Origin: CANHBY01 sp031374415
Lineage (GTDB): Bacteria; Pseudomonadota; Gammaproteobacteria; Burkholderiales; Burkholderiaceae_C
Length of the DNA: 19,527 bases
Reading direction: 5' to 3'
Assembly (NCBI GenBank): GCA_031374415.1
Contig: JANMGB010000331.1
Location: forward strand, 1-19,527
Shown: piece by piece, positions 7,355 through 15,176 of the stretch
Layout: every line of letters begins with the position of its first letter
Numbering within the stretch: position 1 is the stretch's first letter
The notes under the pieces: generated by a model
The model's input: only the letters and a program-made list of their open reading frames with translations
What the model was told of the DNA's origin: nothing
The model's database searches: none
Program-made: the position numbers and the translations under genes

Positions 7355-9316
7355 ATGCCCCAACCCTTCGAACCTCCCTTGCTTCCAACTGACATTGAGG
7401 CACAGCGTGCCCAAGTGCTGCTTGACGTGGCAGCCTTGCCCAACCTGCCGGGTGTGTACCGCTACTTCGATGCCCAAGGGGCTTTGCTCTACGTGGGCAA
7501 GGCCCGCGACCTCAAGAAACGTGTCTCAACCTACTTCCAGAAGGGCTTGAGCGCGGGCACGCGCGTTGCCCACATGGTCAGCAAAATTGTGCGCATGGAG
7601 ACCACCGTGGTGCGCTCCGAGGCCGAGGCCCTGTTGCTAGAGAGCAATCTCATCAAGACGCTTGCGCCGCGCTACAACATTCTGTTCCGCGACGACAAAA
7701 GTTACCCCTACCTCAAGCTCACTGGGCATCGCTTTTCCCGCTTGGTGTATTACCGCGGGGGACTCGACCGGCGTCATAAATATTTTGGGCCCTACCCCAG
7801 CGCGTGGGCCGTCAAGGAGTCGATTCAGCTGCTGCAAAAGGTGTTTCGTTTGCGGACCTGTGAAGACACGGTTTTCAACCACCGTACGCGGCCTTGCTTG
7901 CTCTACCAAATCAAGCGTTGCTCGGCCCCGTGCGTCGGGCACGTGTCTGAAGTCGACTATGCCGCCGATGTGGCGCACGCCGAGCGCTTTTTGCTGGGGC
8001 AACAGCGTGAGGTGATGGCGGCCTTGCAAGCTCGCATGCTGGCGCATGCCGAGCTGCTGCAGTTTGAGCAAGCCGCTGAAATTCGCAATCAACTGGCGGC
8101 CTTGTCCAAGGTGCTGCACCAACAAGCCATCGAGGACACCAGCGGCGCGGCCACCGACGCCGACATCCTTGCCGTGTTGGTGCGGGGTGGGCGCTCTTGC
8201 GTCAACCTGGCCATGGTGCGGGGGGGACGACACCTTGGCGACCGTCCCTACTTTCCTCAGCATGTCGAGGAAGGCACCTTGGTTCAGGCCCTCATCCACG
8301 CACCCGCGGCGGAGGATGCCGGGTCGGTTGGGGAGGAGGGCGACGCCTTGCCCCTGCCCGAAGTGACGGTATTAGAAGCCTTCATCGCCCAGCACTATTT
8401 GGGTGCTCAAGTACCGGCTTTGTTGGTGTTGAGCCACCCCGTGGATCCCACCTTGATCGACGCTTTGAGCGCACAGCGAGGAAGCAAGGTCCATGTCCAG
8501 CACCAGCCCCGCGATGCCCGACGGGCCTGGTTGGACATGTGCATGCAGGGAGCGCAGATCAAGCTCGCTCAGCTGTTGGCTGAGGAGGGCTCTCAGCAAG
8601 CGCGCACCCGGGCGCTGGTGGAGGCTCTCGACTTGGCGGTGGAAAATCTCAGCACCTTCCGCATAGAGTGCTTCGACATCAGCCACACCGCAGGCGAAGC
8701 CACGCAAGCCTCGTGCGTGGTCTTTGAGGCGCACAAGATGCAAGCCGGCCAGTACCGCCGTTACAACATCGAGGGAATCACGCCAGGCGATGATTACGCT
8801 GCCATGCGTTCGGTGCTGAACCGTCGCTACACGAAGCTCGCTGCGGCCGTCGACAACGGCGAGGCCCGTCTACCGGATCTGGTGTTAGTGGATGGCGGTG
8901 TGGGGCAGGTCAGCATGGCCCGTGAAGTGTTCGAGGAGCTCGGTCTGGACTTGAGTTTGATCGCTGGCGTTGAAAAAGGAGAAGGCCGAAAAGTGGGCTT
9001 GGAAGAGTTGGTCTTCGCCGATGGGCGCTCGAAAGTTGCACTGCCCAAAGACTCTGCTGCGTTGATGTTGGTGGCGCAGATTCGTGACGAGGCCCACCGC
9101 TTTGCCATCACAGGCATGCGTGCCAGGCGCGCCAGTGTGCGCACGGGGGGCAGCCAGCTTGAGGACATTCCGGGTGTGGGGCCCAAAAAGCGTGCCCGCC
9201 TGCTGCAATGTTTCGGTGGGGTGCGGGGCGTCGCTGAGGCCAGCGTCGAAGACCTGTTGCGTGTTGAAGGAATTTCCAAATCATTGGCTGAGGAGATCTA
9301 CCGTGCGTTGCATTAA
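7355..9316 (+). CDS. uvrC: Excinuclease ABC subunit C
   Basis: UvrC makes both incisions around a DNA lesion in nucleotide excision repair after UvrA and UvrB have located it. I chose ATG 7355, giving 653 residues; the open frame continues upstream to 7262 but would overlap earP. Domains in order are: the GIY-YIG nuclease for the 3' cut (LPGVYRYFDAQGALLYVGKA, about 31-50, then KRVSTYF); the cysteine-containing segment LRTCEDTVF...RPCLLYQIKRCSAPC; the UVR helix pair that meets UvrB (ELLQFEQAAEIRNQLAAL); the RNase-H-like nuclease for the 5' cut (RIECFDISHTAGE and PDLVLVDGGVGQV); and two helix-hairpin-helix motifs (IPGVGPKKRARLL, VEGISKSLAEEIY) at the C-terminus. It is complete and typical in size. 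The following lipoprotein gene overlaps its end. Confidence 0.97.
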   Translation: MPQPFEPPLLPTDIEAQRAQVLLDVAALPNLPGVYRYFDAQGALLYVGKARDLKKRVSTYFQKGLSAGTRVAHMVSKIVRMETTVVRSEAEALLLESNLIKTLAPRYNILFRDDKSYPYLKLTGHRFSRLVYYRGGLDRRHKYFGPYPSAWAVKESIQLLQKVFRLRTCEDTVFNHRTRPCLLYQIKRCSAPCVGHVSEVDYAADVAHAERFLLGQQREVMAALQARMLAHAELLQFEQAAEIRNQLAALSKVLHQQAIEDTSGAATDADILAVLVRGGRSCVNLAMVRGGRHLGDRPYFPQHVEEGTLVQALIHAPAAEDAGSVGEEGDALPLPEVTVLEAFIAQHYLGAQVPALLVLSHPVDPTLIDALSAQRGSKVHVQHQPRDARRAWLDMCMQGAQIKLAQLLAEEGSQQARTRALVEALDLAVENLSTFRIECFDISHTAGEATQASCVVFEAHKMQAGQYRRYNIEGITPGDDYAAMRSVLNRRYTKLAAAVDNGEARLPDLVLVDGGVGQVSMAREVFEELGLDLSLIAGVEKGEGRKVGLEELVFADGRSKVALPKDSAALMLVAQIRDEAHRFAITGMRARRASVRTGGSQLEDIPGVGPKKRARLLQCFGGVRGVAEASVEDLLRVEGISKSLAEEIYRALH

Positions 9317-9791
9317 CAAGAGTACCAAATACCCGAATTCCCTGATTGCGGCGTCTCGGCTGGCCTGTGGATTGATTTTGGGCGGTGTGGTGGCGTGCAC
9401 CTCACCTGCAGCCCGCACCAGTCAACACACGAGCACGTGGAGCCCGCTGCCGCGGCCGGTAGCCGTGCAAAGTGCCCACGAGCTGCGACTGCAGGCTGCC
9501 CATCGCATCATGCAGGCCAACCCCACAGGTACTTATGTGGGGCCCGTGCCCAAGGTGCTGTTGGCCATACCCGTGCTTGAAGTTGAGCTCAAGGCCAATG
9601 GCGACATCCGACGCATCGAGGTGCTTCGCCACCCGTCCCAGGCCAAAGACACCACCGAGATGGCGATTGCGGCTGTGCGTCGCTCTGCCCCGTTTGGTGA
9701 TGTGTCGCGCATGCCCAAGCCCTGGAAGTTCACGGAGACCTTCCTGTTCAACGACGTTCGCCAGTTCAAGCCGCGCACTCTCGACATGTAA
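9303..9791 (+). CDS. Putative lipoprotein with TonB C-terminal-like domain
   Basis: I do not know a named gene for this. GTG 9303 overlaps the last 14 bases of uvrC and gives 162 residues. The N-terminus is a lipoprotein signal: basic residues (VRCINKSTKY), a hydrophobic stretch (LACGLILGG) and the lipobox VVAC, so Cys32 would be lipidated. After a Ser/Thr/Pro-rich linker, residues from about 70 on resemble the TonB C-terminal fold: VPVLEVELKANGDIRRIEVLR in outline, then a helix EMAIAAVRRSAPF and a final strand WKFTETFLFND. Such domains bind partners in the periplasm, but the protein lacks the membrane helix of a true energy transducer. Translational coupling with uvrC is likely, and pgsA starts 28 bp after its stop. 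The start codon is my choice because it yields a complete signal peptide. Confidence 0.75.
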   Translation: MRCINKSTKYPNSLIAASRLACGLILGGVVACTSPAARTSQHTSTWSPLPRPVAVQSAHELRLQAAHRIMQANPTGTYVGPVPKVLLAIPVLEVELKANGDIRRIEVLRHPSQAKDTTEMAIAAVRRSAPFGDVSRMPKPWKFTETFLFNDVRQFKPRTLDM

Positions 9792-9819
9792 AGCTGCGCG
9801 GGTGGAGGCACAATCGCGC

Positions 9820-10386
9820 ATGTTTTTCAATCTACCAACCCTCCTGACCTGGGCCAGAATTTTGGCGATCCCGCTGATCGTCGGCTTGTTTTATCTGGAC
9901 AGACCCGCAAGCACGCGCAACCTGATGGCCACAGTGTTGTTTGTGGCCGTCGCCGCCACGGATTGGGCGGATGGTTATCTGGCACGCAAGCTCAACATGA
10001 CGTCCTCATTTGGCGCCTTCCTTGATCCCGTGGCCGACAAATTTTTGGTCTGCGCAACCTTGTTGGTGTTGGTCAAGCTGGGTCGTTTGGATGACTATGT
10101 GGCCTTGGTCATCATCGGACGCGAGATTGCCATTTCAGCTTTGCGCGAGTGGATGGCTCAGATTGGTGCGTCGCGCAGCGTGGCTGTGCACATGGTGGGC
10201 AAGGTCAAAACCTCGGTGCAGATGGTCGCTATCCCGTTTTTGTTGTTCGATGGCCTGCTTTGGGGCGCTATCGATACCCATCTTTGGGGCACTTGGCTGA
10301 TCTATTTTTCTGCCGTACTCACGATTTGGTCGATGGCGTATTACCTGCAAAAAGCCCTGCCAGAGATTCGGGCCAAAGTGCGTTGA
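9820..10386 (+). CDS. pgsA: CDP-diacylglycerol-glycerol-3-phosphate 3-phosphatidyltransferase
   Basis: PgsA makes phosphatidylglycerophosphate from CDP-diacylglycerol and glycerol 3-phosphate, the committed step toward phosphatidylglycerol and cardiolipin in the inner membrane. The start at ATG 9820 has GGAGG 11 bases upstream and gives 188 residues beginning MFFNLPTLLTWARILAIPLI, the usual opening. The CDP-alcohol phosphotransferase motif is complete: D48, D51, G52, A55, R56, G65, D69 and D73 in the expected D-x2-DG-x2-AR-x8-G-x3-D-x3-D spacing. Four to six hydrophobic segments fit the polytopic fold. The frame stays open upstream into the lipoprotein gene, but that part is only an overlapping reading. 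pgsA next to uvrC is a common bacterial arrangement. Confidence 0.95.
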   Translation: MFFNLPTLLTWARILAIPLIVGLFYLDRPASTRNLMATVLFVAVAATDWADGYLARKLNMTSSFGAFLDPVADKFLVCATLLVLVKLGRLDDYVALVIIGREIAISALREWMAQIGASRSVAVHMVGKVKTSVQMVAIPFLLFDGLLWGAIDTHLWGTWLIYFSAVLTIWSMAYYLQKALPEIRAKVR

Positions 10387-10621
10387 GCTTGCGCGCATGC
10401 GGCTTGCAAGCGAACGTCATGGCGCCAGCGCGCCTCGATGTCAAGGGTGAAATACCTCGTGCATTCGACACGGCTAGTCGGGCGAATGCGCATAGAATCC
10501 ACACTCCGCGATTGACGCCCGCAACGTGTATCGCCAGCAGTCGGGTACACGTTCATGCCGAACCTGGCGGGCCATATCAACTTCAGATCACCGCAAGACA
10601 CCTTTGTGAGGGGGCACCTTC
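10387..10621 (+). promoter_or_regulatory. Leader region of the HU gene with a -10-like hexamer
   Basis: This 235-bp gap has no credible gene. TAGAAT at 10493-10498 resembles a sigma-70 -10 element, but no good -35 lies 16-18 bases before it. TTGACG at 10512-10517 resembles a -35 but lacks a matching -10. GAGGGGG just before the GTG start at 10622 is a good ribosome binding site. The promoter position is therefore uncertain. Confidence 0.35.
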
Positions 10622-10903
10622 GTGAACAAATCCGAACTGATTGAACACATTGCCAAGCAGGCAGATATCTCCAAGGCAGCCGCTGGCCGCGCCCTGGAGG
10701 CTTTCATCGTCGGCGTGAAGTCAACGCTCAAGAAAAATGGCACAGTGTCTTTGGTAGGCTTTGGCACTTTCGCTGTGACGCGGCGCGAGGCCCGTACCGG
10801 GCGCAACCCGCGCACCAACACCCCCATCAAGATCAAGGCGGCCAACGTGCCTAAGTTCCGTCCTGGCAAGGCCCTGAAAGACGCCTTGAACACCCGGCGT
10901 TGA
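10622..10903 (+). CDS. hupB: HU-family DNA-binding protein
   Basis: HU proteins bend and compact DNA without strict sequence preference and act as dimers in the nucleoid. The 93-residue protein begins at GTG with GAGGGGG about 8 bases upstream. It has the HU pattern MNKSELIEHIAKQADISKAA, a dimerising helix pair, GTVSLVGFGTFAV, and the DNA-binding arm REARTGRNPRTNTPIKI with the key RNP proline, then KFRPGKALKDAL. No IHF-specific features stand out, so I call it HU (hupB-like). The paralogue name is less certain than the family. It is followed by tRNA-Val 39 bp later on the same strand. Confidence 0.93.
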   Translation: MNKSELIEHIAKQADISKAAAGRALEAFIVGVKSTLKKNGTVSLVGFGTFAVTRREARTGRNPRTNTPIKIKAANVPKFRPGKALKDALNTRR

Positions 10904-10942
10904 TTTCAAAGCGCCACAGCGCATGCATTCCTGACTGTCATC

Positions 10943-11018
10943 GGGTGCTTAGCTCAGTTGGTAGAGCGGCGCCCTTACAAGGCGTAGGTCGGGGGTTCGA
11001 GCCCCTCAGCACCCACCA
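10943..11018 (+). tRNA. tRNA-Val (anticodon UAC)
   Basis: The 76-base cloverleaf includes an encoded CCA end. The acceptor arms GGGTGCT and AGCACCC pair fully, the D arm is TAGCTCAGTTGGTAGAGC, and the anticodon loop CTTACAA carries TAC between GCGCC and GGCGT. The T arm contains GGGGGTTCGAGCCCCTC. The discriminator base is A. It lies between the HU gene and the PpiD-type gene, and a hairpin terminator follows. Confidence 0.97.
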
Positions 11019-11033
11019 CCGGTGGCAATATCT

Positions 11034-11067
11034 CAAAGGCGGACCCGCGGTTCGCCTTTGTCGTTTG
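11034..11067 (+). terminator. Hairpin terminator after tRNA-Val
   Basis: CAAAGGCGGAC (11034-11044) and GTTCGCCTTTG (11050-11060) form an eleven-pair stem with one G-T pair around CCGCG. TCGTTTG follows, a modest T-rich tail. It is well placed to end the HU/tRNA-Val transcript, 30 bp before the next start codon. Confidence 0.7.
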
Positions 11068-11096
11068 TCAACCAGCCTTTCCTACTGAGGCAATCC

Positions 11097-12977
11097 ATGT
11101 TTGATTTTGTCCGCAATCACACCCGTTTGTTGTTTTCCATCCTGATTCCCTTGATCCTGGCGTCTTTCCTGCTCGTGGGTAACCTGGACGGTTTTTCAGG
11201 CGCTCAACAGCGGCCGGTGGCCACCGTGGGTGGGCATGACATTTCCCAAGCCGAATTTGATCGGGCGCACCAGCAGCGCTTGAACCGTGTACGGGCTGAG
11301 GCGCCTCAATTGGACATCAGGCTCGTTGACACCCCGGAATTTCGGCAGGGAGTGCTTGACGATTTGGTGCGTCAGCGCGTGTTGGCTCGTGCCGTGCTTG
11401 AATTTCGCGTCAATGTCACTGACGATCAGCTCCGGCGTTTTTTTGCCAACGATCCCCAATTGGCTTTCTTGCGCGATCCGGATGGCCGGGTCAACAAGGC
11501 CATGCTGCAGGCCTCCGGCATGAGTACCGCCGGCTTGGAAGCGCGCTTGCGCCAAGACCTTGCTGAGCGGCAAGTGACCCAAGGCTTGACGCTCAGCAGC
11601 GTGGCCCCGGCTGCGGTGGCCAGCCCGGCTCTGAATGCTTATTTCCAGCAGCGCGAACTGCAGGTGCTGCGCTTCAACGCCAAAGACTACGCCAACAAAA
11701 TCACGTTCACAGAAGCTGAACTGCAGGCGTATTACCAAGACCCTGGGGTGGCTGCACGGTTCTTGGTGCCCGAGCAAGTCGATGTCGAGTACGTGATGTT
11801 TGATGCAGCCGCAGTGGCCAAAGACATCGTGGTTTCCGAGGACGAGTTGAAGGCCTACTACAACAACAACCTCACCCGCTATGGCAAACCCGAGGAGCGT
11901 CGCGCCAGCCACATCTTGATTGCGGCCCCTACCGACGCCAAACCCGAGCAACGTGCCAAGGCCCGTGCCAAGGCCGAGGCGTTGCTCGAGGTGCTCAGAA
12001 AGAACCCCGGGTCGTTTGGCGAAGTGGCCAAAAAAGAGTCTCAAGATGCCGGCTCTGCCAAAGCCGGGGGCGATCTGGACTTCATCCTCAAAGACCAGGT
12101 CGTCAAGCCCTTCAGTGATGCGCTGTATGCGCTCAAGTCTGGCGCATTGAGTGAGGTGGTTGAAACCGAGCAAGGATTTCACATCATCCAAATGACGGGC
12201 CAGCGTGGCGGCGACGTGCGCAGCTTCGAGTCTGTTCGTGCTGAGATTTTGCAGGACGTTCGCAAGTCGGAGGCGCAGAAAAAATTCGCTGACGTGTCCC
12301 AAGAATTTTCCAACATGGTGTACGAGCAAGGGGACACGCTCCAAGCCGTCGCTGACAAATGGAAGCTCGAACTGCGCACCGCTCAGGGCCTGACGCGCCA
12401 AGGCACGAGCGACTCCGTGGTCAGCCACCCCAAGTTTTTAGAGGCCGTGTTCAGTACCGAAGCCTTGCGAGAAAAGCGCAACACGCCTGCCGTCGAAGTG
12501 GGTGCTGCGCAAATGGTGAGTGCCCGCGTACTCAAACATGCGCCGACCAGGCAGCCTGCCTTGGCCGACATCCGCGAGGCGGTGCGGGCGGCCTATGTGG
12601 CCAAAGCCTCAGCCGCTTTGGCGCGCAAAGACGGTGAAGAGCGTTTGGCGATGTACAAGGCCTCGCCACCGGCCACGCTCGACCAAAAACTTGAAACCGT
12701 CTCACGTGTGAAGCCTGGCAGCTTGACGCAGCCTTTCCTGGCGAGTGTGCTCAGCGCCCCCACCACGACGCTGCCCAGCCTGGTGGGTTACGACCTGGGC
12801 GAGCAAGGCTACGCCGTAGGCTTGATCACTCGCGTCATGGGCCCTGACCCGTCGGTTGCGGCTGAAGCAGAGGCGGGTCGAAGCCAATATGCCCAGGTGT
12901 GGGACGCGGCTGAGAGCCAAGCGTATCTGGAAGCGCTCAAAGCGCGTTTCAAGGTGAAAACCAAACCCCTGCACTAA
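11097..12977 (+). CDS. ppiD: Periplasmic folding chaperone, PpiD/SurA-type peptidylprolyl isomerase
   Basis: PpiD-type proteins sit in the inner membrane facing the periplasm and help newly exported proteins fold near the Sec translocon. ATG 11097 has GAGG about 8 bases upstream and gives 626 residues opening MFDFVRNHTRLLFSILIPLI, a short cytoplasmic stretch followed by one membrane anchor (about 10-28). A long SurA-like helical chaperone region follows (GHDISQAEFDRAHQQRLN onward). One parvulin domain lies at about 265-368: RRASHILIAA, a Lys/Ala-rich helix, GSFGEVAKKESQDAGSAKAG, then LKSGALSEVVETEQGFHIIQ. The C-terminal region is a further helical half with a degenerate second part. Size and order match the family. 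In Escherichia coli the parvulin domain is nearly inactive; activity cannot be judged here. The HU gene lies upstream, as in the E. coli lon-hupB-ppiD region. Confidence 0.92.
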   Translation: MFDFVRNHTRLLFSILIPLILASFLLVGNLDGFSGAQQRPVATVGGHDISQAEFDRAHQQRLNRVRAEAPQLDIRLVDTPEFRQGVLDDLVRQRVLARAVLEFRVNVTDDQLRRFFANDPQLAFLRDPDGRVNKAMLQASGMSTAGLEARLRQDLAERQVTQGLTLSSVAPAAVASPALNAYFQQRELQVLRFNAKDYANKITFTEAELQAYYQDPGVAARFLVPEQVDVEYVMFDAAAVAKDIVVSEDELKAYYNNNLTRYGKPEERRASHILIAAPTDAKPEQRAKARAKAEALLEVLRKNPGSFGEVAKKESQDAGSAKAGGDLDFILKDQVVKPFSDALYALKSGALSEVVETEQGFHIIQMTGQRGGDVRSFESVRAEILQDVRKSEAQKKFADVSQEFSNMVYEQGDTLQAVADKWKLELRTAQGLTRQGTSDSVVSHPKFLEAVFSTEALREKRNTPAVEVGAAQMVSARVLKHAPTRQPALADIREAVRAAYVAKASAALARKDGEERLAMYKASPPATLDQKLETVSRVKPGSLTQPFLASVLSAPTTTLPSLVGYDLGEQGYAVGLITRVMGPDPSVAAEAEAGRSQYAQVWDAAESQAYLEALKARFKVKTKPLH

Positions 12978-13021
12978 CACGTCGCGGGATTGAGACGCTC
13001 CCCGTGCAGATGCGCAGGGTT

Positions 13022-13045
13022 GGGGGTACATGATGGTCTACCCCC
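13022..13045. repeat. Inverted repeat before the pet operon
   Basis: GGGGGTA (13022-13028) and TACCCCC (13039-13045) pair perfectly around 10 bases. TTGACA starts at the next base. This could be the terminator of the PpiD-type gene, without a T-run, or an operator for the bc1 operon. Confidence 0.5.
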
Positions 13046-13064
13046 TTGACATCTCGATTAGAAT
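13046..13064 (+). promoter_or_regulatory. Promoter-like AT-rich patch upstream of petA
   Basis: TTGACA (13046-13051) and TAGAAT (13059-13064) are both good sigma-70 hexamers, but only 7 bases separate them, so they cannot act as one standard pair. One of them probably pairs with a poorer partner. The patch is followed by a 39-base leader with GAGG 7 bases before the petA ATG. Confidence 0.35.
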
Positions 13065-13103
13065 AAAAAGCTTTGTGTGAATTGAAGGCGACCGAGGATA
13101 TCC

Positions 13104-13709
13104 ATGAGTGATCAGCAAGTTGATAGCGGCAAACGAACCTGGCTCATTGCTTCCGGCTGCGCTGGCGTGGTGGGTGGTGCGGGTGTGGCCGTCCCCTTCG
13201 TCAGCAGCTTCCAGCCGTCTGAGCGAGCGCGTGCGGCGGGTGCCGCCGTTGAGGTGGACATCAGTGCGCTCAAGCCTGGTGAAAAAATGACAGTCGAATG
13301 GCGCGGCAAGCCCGTCTGGATCATCAAACGTACCGATGAGCAGATGGCCGCCCTCCAAGGCAGCAGCGACCTGCTGGCAGACCCCCAGTCAGAGCGCAAG
13401 CCGGCTGAGTTGACGCCGCCCTACGCCCGCAACGAGCACCGTTCAAGGCAAGAGCACAAAAACATCATGGTGGCTGTGGGCATTTGCACCCACCTCGGTT
13501 GCTCGCCTTCTGATAAGTTTGCCAAGGGTGCCCAGCCCTCCTTGCCAGACTCGTGGGCGGGTGGCTTCTTATGCGCTTGCCATGGCTCCACTTTCGACAT
13601 GGCCGGCCGGGTGTTCAAGAACAAGCCTGCGCCAGACAACCTCGAGGTTCCGCCCCATATGTACTTGTCTGACACCACGCTGTTGATCGGTGAAGACAAG
13701 AAGGCGTGA
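13104..13709 (+). CDS. petA: Ubiquinol-cytochrome c reductase iron-sulfur (Rieske) subunit
   Basis: The Rieske protein carries the 2Fe-2S cluster of the bc1 complex and passes one electron from ubiquinol to cytochrome c1. The 201-residue protein has an N-terminal anchor (TWLIASGCAGVVGGAGVAV, about 12-30) and a periplasmic head. Cluster box 1 is CTHLGC with Cys128 and His130, and box 2 is CACHGS with Cys157 and His160. Cys133 and Cys159 would form the stabilising disulfide. The closing segment PAPDNLEVPPH is typical. The twin-arginine export motif is present only as KR before TWLIA, a tolerated variant in such proteins. GAGG precedes the ATG by about 8 bases. It is the first gene of the petABC operon, 46 bp before petB. 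Confidence 0.97.
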   Translation: MSDQQVDSGKRTWLIASGCAGVVGGAGVAVPFVSSFQPSERARAAGAAVEVDISALKPGEKMTVEWRGKPVWIIKRTDEQMAALQGSSDLLADPQSERKPAELTPPYARNEHRSRQEHKNIMVAVGICTHLGCSPSDKFAKGAQPSLPDSWAGGFLCACHGSTFDMAGRVFKNKPAPDNLEVPPHMYLSDTTLLIGEDKKA

Positions 13710-13755
13710 GCCCGCCAGGGCGCGCAGCAACGGCAATTCCCAGAGAAAGAGCAAC

Positions 13756-15156
13756 ATGGCCACATTCAAGGAAGCCCCAGCCCATGCCAGTCCAGCACAA
13801 AAGCTGCTGACCTGGGTTGACAACCGATTCCCCCTCTCCACGCTCTACAAAGAGCATCTCTCCGAGTACTACGCTCCCAAGAACTTCAACTTCTGGTACT
13901 TCTTTGGCGCGTTGGCCATGTTGGTCTTGGTGATTCAAATCGTCACCGGCATTTTTCTGGTGATGCACTACAAGCCCGATGCAGCGCAAGCCTTTGCGTC
14001 GGTCGAGTACATCATGCGCGATGTGCCTTGGGGCGACACCATTCGCTACATGCACTCCACCGGAGCGTCGGCCTTCTTCGTCGTGGTCTACCTGCACATG
14101 TTCCGTGGCCTTATTTACGGCAGCTACCGCAAGCCCCGAGAGTTGGTCTGGATTTTTGGTTGCGCCATCTTCTTGTGCCTGATGGCTGAAGCCTTCATGG
14201 GTTACTTGTTGCCATGGGGCCAGATGAGCTACTGGGGCGCTCAGGTGATTGTCAATCTGTTCGCTGCCATTCCAGTGGTCGGTCCTGACCTGGCCATTCT
14301 GATCCGGGGCGACTACGTGGTGGGCGATGCCACCTTGAACCGCTTCTTCTCGTTCCATGTGATCGCGGTGCCCCTGGTGCTGTTGGGCTTGGTCGCGGCA
14401 CACATCATTGCATTGCACGAGGTGGGGTCCAACAACCCCGATGGCGTGGAGATCAAAGAGAAAAAAGACGCCAAGGGCATTCCCCTGGACGGGATCCCCT
14501 TCCACCCCTACTACACCGTGCATGACATCCTGGGCGTGAGCGTGTTCCTGATGGCTTTCACTGCGATCGTGTTCTTCGCACCCGAGATGGGTGGCTACTT
14601 CCTCGAGTACAACAACTTCATCCCTGCCGATCCACTCAAAACGCCCTTGCACATTGCGCCGGTCTGGTACTTCACGCCTTTTTATTCCATGTTGCGTGCC
14701 ATCACCAGCGAGATGATGTACGCCTTGATCGCCTGCGTGGCCTTTGGGGCCGTTCTGGGCTTGCTCAGTGGCCGCGTGAACGCACTCATGAAAGTGTTTC
14801 TCCTTGGCTTCGCGGCGATTTTGTCCTTGGGCATGCTCACCATCGACGCCAAGTTCTGGGGTGTGGTGGTCATGGGCGGCGCGGTCATCATCTTGTTTTT
14901 CCTGCCCTGGCTGGACAACTGCCCGGTGAAGTCGATTCGCTACCGTCCCGATTCGCACCTCTGGTTGTATGGGGTGTTCGTCATCAACTTCCTGATTTTG
15001 GGCTATCTGGGGGTGCAGGCGCCATCGCTTGTGGGTGAGCGCATTTCGCAAGTGGGAACTTTGTTTTACTTTGGCTTCTTTCTTCTGATGCCCTGGTGGA
15101 GTCGCTGGGGTCAATGCAAAGCCGTGCCCGACCGGGTGGTTTTCGCGGCACATTGA
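13756..15156 (+). CDS. petB: Cytochrome b subunit of the bc1 complex
   Basis: Cytochrome b holds both b hemes and the two quinone sites of bc1 in the inner membrane. ATG 13756 gives 466 residues; the open frame extends to 13690 but that stretch overlaps the petA end and lacks family likeness. Helix B carries His100 and His114 (YMHSTGASAFFVVVYLHMF). Helix D carries His201 and His216 (FSFHVIAVPLVLLGLVAAH), one residue further apart than the helix B pair, a spacing I associate with the beta/gamma type. The quinol-oxidation motif is PVWY at 302-305 rather than PEWY, a variant known in betaproteobacteria such as Rubrivivax. About eight hydrophobic helices are visible, and the N- and C-terminal cytochrome b domains are fused as in standard bc1. 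petC starts 20 bp later. Confidence 0.97.
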   Translation: MATFKEAPAHASPAQKLLTWVDNRFPLSTLYKEHLSEYYAPKNFNFWYFFGALAMLVLVIQIVTGIFLVMHYKPDAAQAFASVEYIMRDVPWGDTIRYMHSTGASAFFVVVYLHMFRGLIYGSYRKPRELVWIFGCAIFLCLMAEAFMGYLLPWGQMSYWGAQVIVNLFAAIPVVGPDLAILIRGDYVVGDATLNRFFSFHVIAVPLVLLGLVAAHIIALHEVGSNNPDGVEIKEKKDAKGIPLDGIPFHPYYTVHDILGVSVFLMAFTAIVFFAPEMGGYFLEYNNFIPADPLKTPLHIAPVWYFTPFYSMLRAITSEMMYALIACVAFGAVLGLLSGRVNALMKVFLLGFAAILSLGMLTIDAKFWGVVVMGGAVIILFFLPWLDNCPVKSIRYRPDSHLWLYGVFVINFLILGYLGVQAPSLVGERISQVGTLFYFGFFLLMPWWSRWGQCKAVPDRVVFAAH

Positions 15157-15176
15157 GAAAGACAGGATCGCAATTC

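Noticed and set aside
7309..7443. N-terminal extension of earP by 45 residues
   Set aside because: It would overlap the uvrC start, has no family likeness, and the conserved EarP opening begins at the internal ATG.
11196..12428. A 410-codon minus-strand open frame inside the PpiD-type gene
   Set aside because: Antisense shadow of a clear gene, with no family motifs.
13046..13064. TTGACA and TAGAAT as one sigma-70 promoter for petA
   Set aside because: The spacing is 7 bases, whereas 16-18 is needed, so they are listed only as a promoter-like patch.
13615..15153. A 512-codon minus-strand open frame opposite petA/petB
   Set aside because: It is rich in His, Gln and Gly, matches no family, and is antisense to the unmistakable petB. 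It results from codon bias on the other strand.
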